A DNA stretch of 8,629 nucleotides from an uncultured bacterium (GTDB taxonomy: Bacteria > Actinomycetota > Coriobacteriia > Coriobacteriales > Coriobacteriaceae). The stretch lies in NCBI GenBank assembly GCA_905215945.1, contig CAJMRZ010000047.1, forward strand, positions 1 to 8,629. The letters run 5' to 3'. The notes below the pieces were generated by a model. It was not told where the DNA came from. It saw nothing but the letters and a program-made list of their open reading frames with translations, and did not search any database. Shown piece after piece: positions 1 through 5,323 of the stretch. Numbering within the stretch: the stretch's first letter is position 1; the number at the start of each line of letters is the position of its first letter. The position numbers and the translations under genes are program-made.

Positions 1-608
1 GCGGCGCCGTTGACGTGGTCGCGGGCATAGATCACGCCGTGCACGATTGCCAGACCGGCGGCATCTGCGGCGCGGGCGCAGGTGTCCTGGAAATCCTCGG
101 CCTCGCGGGCGCGCAGCTGCTTAAGAACGTAGTCGGCGACGGCCATCTTGCCGGGAGGGTTGCCGATGCCGGTGCGGATGCGGCTGAAGTCGCGGCTGCC
201 CATCTTGTCGATGATGGAACGCAGGCCGTTGTGACCGGCGTGGCCACCGCCCACCTTAACACGTACGTCGCCGGCGGGAATGTCGAGCTCGTCGTGGATT
301 ACGAGCAGCTCCTCGGCCTTGATCTTGTACTCGCGACAGAGCTTGGAGATGGGGCCGCCCGAGGTATTCATGTACGACTGCGGCTTGACCAGCACAATCT
401 GGCGCTTGCCACCCTCTTCCTCAGCATCGTTGATATTGATGAGCGCGACCTCGGCGCCTGCTTGGTTTTTCCAGTACGTGACGCCGGCCTGACGGGCCAG
501 CTCGTCGATTGCCTTAAAGCCGGCGTTGTGGCGGGTCTCGGCATACTCATCGCCAGGGTTGCCAAGTCCGGCAACCATGCGAATCTTAAGCGGCTGTGCA
601 GCTGCCAT
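1..608 (-). CDS. pth: Peptidyl-tRNA hydrolase Pth, C-terminal end cut off by the window
   Basis: Cytosolic enzyme that cleaves the ester bond of peptidyl-tRNAs released from stalled ribosomes and so recycles tRNA. 202 codons are visible and no stop is reached. E. coli Pth has about 194 residues, so nearly the whole protein is here. Family motifs in order: LGNPG (15-19, catalytic Asn17), TRHNAGF (25-31, catalytic His27), KPQSYMN (75-81), HDELD (105-109, Asp106) and GGGHAGHNGL (120-129, Asn127). All the expected active-site residues are present. Start choice: two in-frame ATGs lie at 614 and 608. The Shine-Dalgarno AAAGG (619-615) overlaps the first ATG's position and sits six bases before the second, so 608 is preferred. 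Pth normally follows prs directly, or after ctc, in Gram-positives; here an accessory gene and two repeat elements lie between. Family assignment is very secure. Confidence 0.97.
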   Translation of the reverse strand, partial: MAAAQPLKIRMVAGLGNPGDEYAETRHNAGFKAIDELARQAGVTYWKNQAGAEVALININDAEEEGGKRQIVLVKPQSYMNTSGGPISKLCREYKIKAEELLVIHDELDIPAGDVRVKVGGGHAGHNGLRSIIDKMGSRDFSRIRTGIGNPPGKMAVADYVLKQLRAREAEDFQDTCARAADAAGLAIVHGVIYARDHVNGA

Positions 609-638
609 GTTCATCCTTTCGTTGATTTGTCGCCTGCT

Positions 639-667
639 ATGGTGAGCGACCCTGTTGCCGCTGTCAA
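639..667 (-). promoter_or_regulatory. Candidate promoter for pth
   Basis: On the minus strand a perfect -35 hexamer TTGACA (667-662) is followed after 17 bases by CACCAT (644-639), a poor -10. A start site near 632 would leave a leader of about 25 nt containing the AAAGG ribosome-binding site. Having its own promoter would make pth independent of the inserted DNA upstream. The -35 is convincing but the -10 is weak, so this is tentative. Confidence 0.4.
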
Positions 668-720
668 ATGGAGGGCAATTGAGGTTATTTGAGGGCGTTT
701 GGACGGCCGTCGAAATCGAG

Positions 721-748
721 GTGGACAGTTAGTTCAGATACGTATAAG
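721..748 (+). repeat. Terminal repeat copy A1
   Basis: Left end of element 1. From its second base it is identical over 27 bases to copy A3 (2249-2276). It contains TGGACAG near the start and the palindrome ATACGTAT (738-745) near the inner end. Confidence 0.75.
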
Positions 749-898
749 TTCTGAGGACTCGAATTGCTCAATTCAATGCCGATACGTTGTTTTGGAACTT
801 TAGTTAGTCCATATGACGCTGTTTTGAAGTCTACCCCGCTTTCAAATAGGGCGAATGGTATAGAGATAGCTGCAAAACAGCCTAATTCAATGTGTCTA

Positions 899-926
899 TT
901 TATACGTATTTGAACTAACTGTCCAG
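899..926 (-). repeat. Terminal repeat copy A2 (inverted)
   Basis: Right end of element 1, read on the minus strand from 926. It differs from copy A3 at two positions: A for G before ATACGTAT, and A for G at the last base. Confidence 0.75.
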
Positions 927-958
927 CCCTGTTCGACGGCGCACGGGTGATTCGCCGT

Positions 959-2086
959 TTAGACCGGCGCATGGCCGATTCCGGCCCGCAGAGCGTTGAG
1001 CCAAGCGGCCTGACGCTTGCGATAGCCCTTGATGCGATATCGGAATCGGACTCCTGCGAGTCGATGCATCGTTTGGGCGAAGGCTTCGAGTGCAACAAGG
1101 TCTTTCATTTGGTCGCGATTGATAACCAGGACGTGGATGCCCATTGCCTTGAGGCCATTATTTCGATTGCCATCGTGGATGCGAGCGTTTTGAAGCTCAT
1201 GCCCAATTCCGTTGTATTCGTTGTCGACTCCGGCGGCCGGGCAATATAGGTCGCAGATGGCGTAAGGGATGCCGGAGGACATGTTAACCGCAAGAGTGTC
1301 GAAGTCGATTCGATAGTTGAGTAGCAGGCCTCCCATGGGCAGGCTGCAACATCCGAATCCGCCAAAGCGCATGGGCGCTCCGAGAACGGCTAACATTAGG
1401 GATTCGGCTGGGGATGCAGATCCGGGTCGGGCAAGCTTGACTGCCGTGCGAAACGAGGTGTATGAGCTACTTTTGGCGAAGCGCGCGACCGCCTCGAGAT
1501 CTTCGATGGTCGTGGCGGGCTCGCATTTGTAGTGTGCCTGTTCGTAGCGGGTTTCGTTCTGCTGTTTGGCTGCCGACTGGCCGCCCAGGCAATCAAGATC
1601 GCCCGTCGCTGCGCAGCTATCGCCCTTGGGCCAGATGTCGTCATAGGCGATGGGGTAGGTTGCCTCGGGCGGAAGGGAGTAGGTTCCGAGCAGCTCCATA
1701 AGGAGCATCAAGGTTTTGGCGACCGATTCATTTTTAGAACAAAGCATGGCTGTCATGGCAGGAGACGTTGCGTAGATGTCGGCCTCGACGTGCATAATTG
1801 CACCTTCAGGAAGCGGAGCGGAGAGAATATGCTGAAGAAGTCGCTTGTCGGGGCGTCTGTTGTCTTCGTTTGAAACGAGAAGATCGAGTAGTTCGGAATC
1901 ATCTTCATTCCAGGCGTCGAGTATCGAAAGTGCGCCAAAGTCTATCGCGTCATTATTGGGAATGCAGCTAGCCAAGGCCTGTGCTTGCTGTTCACTATCA
2001 ACGGAGTCCCAGGGTAGGGCAGAGTACGCCCGTCGTGCGCGACGAATTGCGCGGAGGGCGGAGAAATGTGAAATCACGGTCGTCAT
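959..2086 (-). CDS. Coriobacterial AbiEi-like / DUF559 (Vsr-fold, PD-(D/E)XK-type) protein of unknown role
   Basis: A 375-aa soluble protein. The C-terminal half reads like the DUF559/Vsr endonuclease-fold domain seen in many actinobacterial proteins annotated as AbiEi-type (type IV) antitoxins: SPAES (225-229), LNYRIDF (256-262), then CDLYCP (278-283, Asp279), NEYNG (289-293, Glu290), Arg308 and GIHVLVINRDQ (316-326). The N-terminal half has the usual companion pattern: LLVSNEDNRRPD (69-80), H86, SPAMT (108-112) and ELLGTYSLP (131-139), normally ELCGTY. NEYNG has Asn where relatives usually have Asp, so catalytic activity is doubtful. ATG 2086 is the first start after an in-frame TAG at 2101-2099. 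No good Shine-Dalgarno precedes it, so translation may be weak or leaderless. No toxin partner is adjacent. The gene is bracketed by two repeat elements inside the glmU-prs-pth block, which suggests acquisition. Family recognition is from memory of sequence patterns; the cellular role (defence, regulation or nuclease) is unknown. Confidence 0.8.
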   Translation of the reverse strand: MTTVISHFSALRAIRRARRAYSALPWDSVDSEQQAQALASCIPNNDAIDFGALSILDAWNEDDSELLDLLVSNEDNRRPDKRLLQHILSAPLPEGAIMHVEADIYATSPAMTAMLCSKNESVAKTLMLLMELLGTYSLPPEATYPIAYDDIWPKGDSCAATGDLDCLGGQSAAKQQNETRYEQAHYKCEPATTIEDLEAVARFAKSSSYTSFRTAVKLARPGSASPAESLMLAVLGAPMRFGGFGCCSLPMGGLLLNYRIDFDTLAVNMSSGIPYAICDLYCPAAGVDNEYNGIGHELQNARIHDGNRNNGLKAMGIHVLVINRDQMKDLVALEAFAQTMHRLAGVRFRYRIKGYRKRQAAWLNALRAGIGHAPV

Positions 2087-2248
2087 AGCTATAACGTACT
2101 AAGTTGGCGGCAGAATGCGACCGCCATACCGTTCTTTTCGCTCAGCGGGGCGCTGTGCGCCATGAACGGCTGGGTGTTATGAAATCGATGGAATCGGTTG
2201 AGGGGATTGCAGGAAATTGAGCTCTGCCGCGAAGGTTGACGATAGCTA
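2087..2248. other. Upstream region of the accessory gene, no gene seen
   Basis: 162 non-coding bases between the accessory gene start and element 2. On the minus strand, TACGTT (2098-2093) would fit a -10 for a leaderless transcript starting at ATG 2086, but no matching -35 was found. A small GC hairpin, GGCGC-TGT-GCGCC (2149-2161), is present. No riboswitch or operator was recognised. Confidence 0.3.
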
Positions 2249-2276
2249 CTGGACAGTTAGTTCAGATACGTATAAG
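2249..2276 (+). repeat. Terminal repeat copy A3
   Basis: Left end of element 2. It is identical to copy A1 except at the first base and is the closest to a consensus of the four copies. It contains CTGGAC-N5-GTTCAG, an imperfect dyad, followed by ATACGTAT. Confidence 0.75.
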
Positions 2277-2424
2277 GCGACGGGCATTCGAGGCGTTTCT
2301 AAGGGCCTTCGAGGGTGATTTGAGGGTAAATATGCGGCGGTCGTACTCGAAAGCGATGAGCTTTGGGCAGTATGGCGTTCGCCGGGGAGCTCAGAAGGCT
2401 CCGAACGGCCCTTTGGGGCTTTAA

Positions 2425-2452
2425 AAAATACGTATCTGAACCAATTGTCCAG
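2425..2452 (-). repeat. Terminal repeat copy A4 (inverted, most diverged)
   Basis: Right end of element 2, read on the minus strand from 2452. It differs from A3 at two positions in the first half (AATTG for AGTTA in the dyad spacer) and ends in TTTT rather than TAAG. The ATACGTAT core is intact. Confidence 0.7.
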
Positions 2453-2471
2453 GGAAGGTTGGCGAGGGATA

Positions 2472-2505
2472 GAAAAAGGGCCGGAAGCGAGCTTCCGACC
2501 CTTTA
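2472..2505 (-). terminator. Rho-independent terminator of prs
   Basis: On the minus strand a stem of about 14 bp (2504-2491 with 2488-2475; AAAGGGTCGGAAGC and its near-perfect complement, one G-T type pair) has a very short loop and is followed by TTTTT. It starts about 33 bases after the prs stop codon. Confidence 0.85.
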
Positions 2506-2537
2506 AAAGCATCAAAGATGATGCGATGCGCGTTGGA

Positions 2538-3524
2538 CTACAGCGCGAAGTCGCCGCCGACGAGCGTGGAGACGGGCTCCTCGTGGTAAACGGCGGAGAT
2601 GGCCTGAGCGAACTCCTCGGCGACCGAGATGGTCTTGATCTTGCCGCCGACCTCGACGGGAATGGCGTCGGTGACGAGGCACTCGACGATCGGGGCGTCG
2701 TTCAGACGCTCGATGGCCGGACCGGAGAAGATGCCGTGGGTGGCGCAGACGTAGATGTCGCCAGCGCCCATAGCCTTGAGCTCCTTGACGTTGGCGCACA
2801 GGGTGCCAGCGGTGTCGATCATGTCGTCGTTGATGATGCAGGTCTTGCCCTTGATGTCACCGATGATGCCCATGACCTCGGCGGCGTTGTGGCGCGGACG
2901 GCCCTTGTGGGCGATGGCCAGGTCGCAGCCGAGCATGTCGGACAGCTTCTTGGCGGCCTTGGCGCGGCCCACATCGGGGGAGACGACAACCAGGTTGTCG
3001 GTGTCGAAGTTCATGGCGTTGTAGTACTGGCCAAACAGCGGCAGTGCGGACAGGTGGTTGACCGGGATATCAAAGAAGCCCTGGATCTGACCCTGGTGCA
3101 GGTCGAGGGTGATGATGCGGTCGACGCCGGCGCGCTCGAGCAGGTTGGCGACGAGGCGGGCGGTGATGGGCTCGCGCGGGCCGGCCTTGCGGTCCTGGCG
3201 GGCATAGCCGTAGTGGGTGATGACGGCGGTGATGGAGCGGGCGGATGCGCGCTTGGCAGCGTCGGTGGCGATGAGCAGCTCCATGAGCATGTCGTTGACG
3301 TTGCCGCCGGCCACGGACTGAATCAGGAAGACGTCGGCGCCGCGGACGGTCTCGTCGTAGCGGGCGTAAATCTCACCGTTGGCGAACTGCTTTAGCGTAA
3401 GGCCCGAAAGCTCGACCCCAAGGTACTCAGCAATCTTCTGAGCGAGGGGACGGTTGGAGGAACCGGAATACACGCGGATGGACTTGCGCATATTCTCCGA
3501 CTTCTCGGGATCATTAATCGGCAT
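2538..3524 (-). CDS. prs: Ribose-phosphate pyrophosphokinase (PRPP synthase)
   Basis: Cytosolic enzyme making 5-phosphoribosyl-1-pyrophosphate from ribose-5-phosphate and ATP, the precursor for purine, pyrimidine, NAD, histidine and tryptophan synthesis. 328 aa, against 315 in E. coli; the extra length is mostly an 11-residue N-terminal lead before MRKSIRVYSG. Motifs: YARQDRKAGPREPITARLVANLL (106-128, ATP site; Arg109, Gln110), DLHQGQIQGFF (141-151), catalytic flexible loop with Lys207 and Arg209 (KGRP, where many bacteria have KRRP), PRPP-binding loop DDMIDTAGT (233-241) and ATHGIFSGPA (261-270). The start at 3524 is supported by AAAGGAG seven bases upstream; Met12 is the alternative. It follows glmU on the same strand as in Firmicutes, but each gene has its own terminator. 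Nothing suggests loss of function. Confidence 0.97.
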   Translation of the reverse strand: MPINDPEKSENMRKSIRVYSGSSNRPLAQKIAEYLGVELSGLTLKQFANGEIYARYDETVRGADVFLIQSVAGGNVNDMLMELLIATDAAKRASARSITAVITHYGYARQDRKAGPREPITARLVANLLERAGVDRIITLDLHQGQIQGFFDIPVNHLSALPLFGQYYNAMNFDTDNLVVVSPDVGRAKAAKKLSDMLGCDLAIAHKGRPRHNAAEVMGIIGDIKGKTCIINDDMIDTAGTLCANVKELKAMGAGDIYVCATHGIFSGPAIERLNDAPIVECLVTDAIPVEVGGKIKTISVAEEFAQAISAVYHEEPVSTLVGGDFAL

Positions 3525-3570
3525 TACCCTTCTCCTTTATACATCGAATGCCATATAGATGCCTTGTTGC

Positions 3571-3599
3571 ATTGTAACCGCGCGACGGGGCTTATTGAG
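3571..3599 (-). promoter_or_regulatory. Weak candidate promoter for prs
   Basis: On the minus strand TACAAT (3576-3571) matches the -10 consensus at five of six positions; 17 bases upstream lies only CTCAAT (3599-3594). A start near 3564 would give a leader of about 40 nt containing the AAAGGAG site. A separate promoter is expected because a terminator lies between glmU and prs, but the -35 is poor. Confidence 0.3.
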
Positions 3600-3664
3600 T
3601 CTTGATAACGTCTTTACCGTCAACGGACACGAACCGACCACTCATCCGGTCGCGCAGGTCACGA

Positions 3665-3703
3665 TAGAAAAAGGAGCCGTCCCCATGGGAACAGCTCCTT
3701 TTG
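3665..3703 (-). terminator. Rho-independent terminator of glmU
   Basis: On the minus strand AAAAGGAGC (3702-3694) pairs perfectly with GCTCCTTTT (3677-3669); the upper stem continues with mismatches around CCCATGGGG, and a T-run follows. It lies about 15 bases after the glmU stop and separates glmU from prs. Confidence 0.85.
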
Positions 3704-3717
3704 TGCTTGGTAAAACG

Positions 3718-5130
3718 TTATGCCTCGTCGTCCTCGTGCAGGCGGCGGCGGTAATCGGCGGCCCAGCCCTCAATATTTACCTGACGGGCGCGGCCCAGGC
3801 CGAGCGCGTCTGCCGGGACCGGCTCGGTGATGACGGAGCCGGCGGCAACGAGCGCGCCGTCGCCGATCTGAGCGGGTGCGACCATCATGGTGTCGGAACC
3901 GATGAAGGCGTCCTTGCCGATGACGGTCTTGTGCTTGTGAACGCCGTCGTAGTTGCAGGTGATGGAGCCCGCGCCCACGTTAACGCCGGAGCCCATGGTG
4001 GTGTCGCCGATGTAGGACAGGTGCGGCACCTTGGAGCCCTCGCCGATCGTGGACTTCTTGATCTCCACGTGCGTGCCGGCCTTGGAACCGTCGAGCATGT
4101 GGGTGCCCGGGCGCAGGTAGGCGCGCGGGCCGCAGTCGACGCCGTTCTCGATGACGGCCTCGATGGCGATGGTCTCATCGATGGTGCAGCCGCTGCCGAC
4201 GGTGGTGTCGGTGAGGCGGCTGTTGGGGCCGAGCTGGCACTCCTCGCCCACGGTGACGTGGCCGATCAGATGTGTCTGCGGCCACACGACGGTGTCGCGG
4301 CCGATAACGGCATCGGGGCCGATCCAGGCCTGCGTGGGATCGATGAAGGTAACGCCCTCGGCCATCCAGCGCTCGTTGATGCGGTCGCGCGCGATGGCGG
4401 TGAGCTGCGCGAGCTGGATGCGGCTGTTGACGCCCAGGCCGTCGCGGTAGTCATCGCAGTGGAAGATGGACACTGCCTGGCCGTGACCCTTGAGGATCTC
4501 GAGCATGTCGGGCAGGTAGTACTCGGACTGCGCGTTGTCGTTGCCGATCTCGTCAATGTGGGCGGCGAGCTGCGCGCCGTCGAAGGCGTAGCAGCCGGCG
4601 TTGCATTCGAGCAGCGTGGCGGCCTGCTCGGGCGTGCAGTCCTTCTGCTCGATGATGCGCTCAATCTGGCCGTCGGCGCCCAGCTTGATGCGGCCGTAGC
4701 CGAAAGGATCGGGCGGGGTCATGGTCATGACGGTGCAGGCGAGCTCGCCGGTAGCGACGGTCTGCGCGAACTTGGCGACGGTGTCGGCGGTGATGAGCGG
4801 CAAGTCGCCGTTGAGCACGACGACGGGGCCTTGCGTGATGCCGCAGGCCTCGAGCGCGACCTTCACGGCGTGACCGGTGCCCAGGCGCTCGGTCTGCTCA
4901 GCGCACTCGACCTTGGTGGCACTGTTGGCGTAGGCGCCGTCGATGAGGGCGCGCATCTCGTCGGCGTGGCTGCCGATGACGACCACGACGCGGTTGCAGC
5001 CGGCCTTGATGGTAGCGTCGACGATCCACTGGACCATGGGCTTGCCCAGGATCTTGTGCGAAACCTTGCAGTGGTTCGACTTCATGCGGGTGCCCTCGCC
5101 GGCAGCGAGGATAATTGCGGTTGCGTCCAT
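3718..5130 (-). CDS. glmU: Bifunctional UDP-GlcNAc pyrophosphorylase / glucosamine-1-phosphate acetyltransferase
   Basis: Cytosolic two-domain enzyme: the C-terminal domain acetylates glucosamine-1-phosphate with acetyl-CoA, and the N-terminal domain transfers UMP from UTP to give UDP-GlcNAc for peptidoglycan. 470 aa, against 456 in E. coli. N-terminal domain: LAAGEGTRMKS (8-18, nucleotide loop), EQTERLGTGHA (78-88), LNGDLPL (106-112), FGYGRI (143-148), IIEQKD (159-164), NAGCYAF (177-183), NSR (235-237). C-terminal left-handed beta helix from about 260 with hexapeptide repeats such as IGPDAV and VGEECQ; acetyltransferase residues at LRPG (339-342), EIKKS (356-360), HLSYIGD (370-376), NVGAGSITCNYDG (384-396) and GSD (411-413). 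ATG 5130 is chosen because AGGAG (5140-5136) precedes it by five bases and the protein begins at MDATAIILAAGEG, as in the family; an open frame runs up to 5340 but lacks family sequence. Divergent from the ecf operon. Confidence 0.97.
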   Translation of the reverse strand: MDATAIILAAGEGTRMKSNHCKVSHKILGKPMVQWIVDATIKAGCNRVVVVIGSHADEMRALIDGAYANSATKVECAEQTERLGTGHAVKVALEACGITQGPVVVLNGDLPLITADTVAKFAQTVATGELACTVMTMTPPDPFGYGRIKLGADGQIERIIEQKDCTPEQAATLLECNAGCYAFDGAQLAAHIDEIGNDNAQSEYYLPDMLEILKGHGQAVSIFHCDDYRDGLGVNSRIQLAQLTAIARDRINERWMAEGVTFIDPTQAWIGPDAVIGRDTVVWPQTHLIGHVTVGEECQLGPNSRLTDTTVGSGCTIDETIAIEAVIENGVDCGPRAYLRPGTHMLDGSKAGTHVEIKKSTIGEGSKVPHLSYIGDTTMGSGVNVGAGSITCNYDGVHKHKTVIGKDAFIGSDTMMVAPAQIGDGALVAAGSVITEPVPADALGLGRARQVNIEGWAADYRRRLHEDDEA

Positions 5131-5162
5131 GTGATCTCCTGTTACGTTATAGAGACGTGTGT

Positions 5163-5190
5163 TTGGAAACGATACACGGCGCAATATGAT
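5163..5190 (+). promoter_or_regulatory. Candidate promoter of the ecfT-ecfA-ecfS operon
   Basis: TTGGAA (5163-5168) and TATGAT (5185-5190) are separated by 16 bases and match sigma-A-type boxes at four and five of six positions. The ATATGATA centre also reads TATCAT on the minus strand, so the divergent glmU promoter may overlap here; another minus-strand -10, TATAAC (5151-5146), lies too close to the glmU ribosome-binding site to be convincing. Transcription from here would give an ecfT leader of about 125 nt. Confidence 0.35.
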
Positions 5191-5323
5191 ACCGCAGGCA
5201 TATGTTGAGCGCGTAGCGATTGGTTTTCGGCGGTTGAGGCTTGCACCGCCGGCGTGGCGTTTGCGCTGCTTGCGTGCGGCGTTGGCGATGCCGCGGAGCT
5301 GTCGTTTGAGCGAGGGGACGGGG
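5191..5323 (+). other. Possible untranslated leader of the ecf operon
   Basis: This stretch is open in the ecfT frame back to 5159, but the translation is arginine-rich and has no EcfT features. It holds a 7-bp GC stem, CGGCGGT/ACCGCCG (5228-5234 with 5245-5251, 10-base loop). I looked for a cobalamin-riboswitch box and other common vitamin riboswitch cores and saw none. Whether the leader is regulatory is unknown. Confidence 0.3.

Larger units (their letters stand above)
721..926. mobile_element. Repeat element 1: 206-bp MITE-like element with 28-bp terminal inverted repeats
   Basis: The element is bounded by a 28-bp repeat on the plus strand (721-748) and its inverted copy (926-899). These match at 25 or 26 of 28 positions. 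The interior (749-898) has no credible gene and is AT-rich: by hand count 81 of 206 bases are G or C, about 39 percent, in a GC-rich region. It holds a 9-bp inverted pair, GCTGTTTTG (818-826) and CAAAACAGC (873-881), and ATTCAATG occurs twice (771-778, 884-891). It could fold into a long hairpin with the terminal repeats as its base. It lies between the 3' end of the accessory gene and the pth promoter. The ends match those of element 2 but the interior does not. No transposase is present, so any mobility would need an enzyme supplied elsewhere. Alternatives are a REPIN-like repeat pair or a structured RNA or regulatory module. Confidence 0.6.
2249..2452. mobile_element. Repeat element 2: 204-bp MITE-like element with 28-bp terminal inverted repeats
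   Basis: Bounded by copy A3 (2249-2276, plus) and inverted copy A4 (2452-2425, minus), which agree at about 24 of 28 positions. It is almost the same length as element 1 (204 against 206 bp), but the interior is unrelated and richer in GC (107 of 204 bases by hand count, 52 percent). The interior has its own dyads: AAGGGCC (2301-2307) pairs with GGCCCTT (2407-2413), and GGAGC with GCTCC near 2386-2402. The whole element could form a long branched hairpin. It lies just beyond the prs terminator and upstream of the accessory gene. A 62-codon reading frame across it (2236-2424) shows no family resemblance. It carries no transposase. Confidence 0.6.

Noticed and set aside
936..958. Terminator after the accessory gene
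   Set aside because: A 6-bp stem ACGGCG/CGCCGT exists, but the loop is 11 bases and no T-run follows on the minus strand.
685..1098. 137-codon minus-strand frame across element 1
   Set aside because: It runs through both terminal repeats and overlaps the end of the accessory gene out of frame; no recognisable protein features.
2236..2424. 62-codon frame across element 2
   Set aside because: Starts in flanking DNA, crosses a terminal repeat, has no ribosome-binding site and no similarity to the frame in element 1 apart from the repeat itself.
721..2452. CRISPR array from the four 28-bp repeats
   Set aside because: Repeats are in inverted pairs with spacers of about 150 bp and over 1 kb, not regularly spaced direct repeats, and no cas gene is present.
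2445..3395. Long open frame (316 codons) on the plus strand opposite prs
   Set aside because: Exact antisense of a secure prs gene; its translation is Gly/Val/Asp-rich low-information sequence, typical of a shadow frame in GC-rich code.
3559..5208. 549-codon open frame on the plus strand opposite glmU
   Set aside because: Antisense shadow of glmU with repetitive Gly/Asp/Val/Ala composition and no family motif.
5159..5323. N-terminal extension of EcfT to the ATG at 5159
   Set aside because: Arginine-rich, no membrane character, overlaps the promoter candidate; GTG 5324 or ATG 5339 fit the family better.
5191..5323. Cobalamin or other vitamin riboswitch upstream of the ECF operon
   Set aside because: No conserved box or core of a known class could be found by eye.
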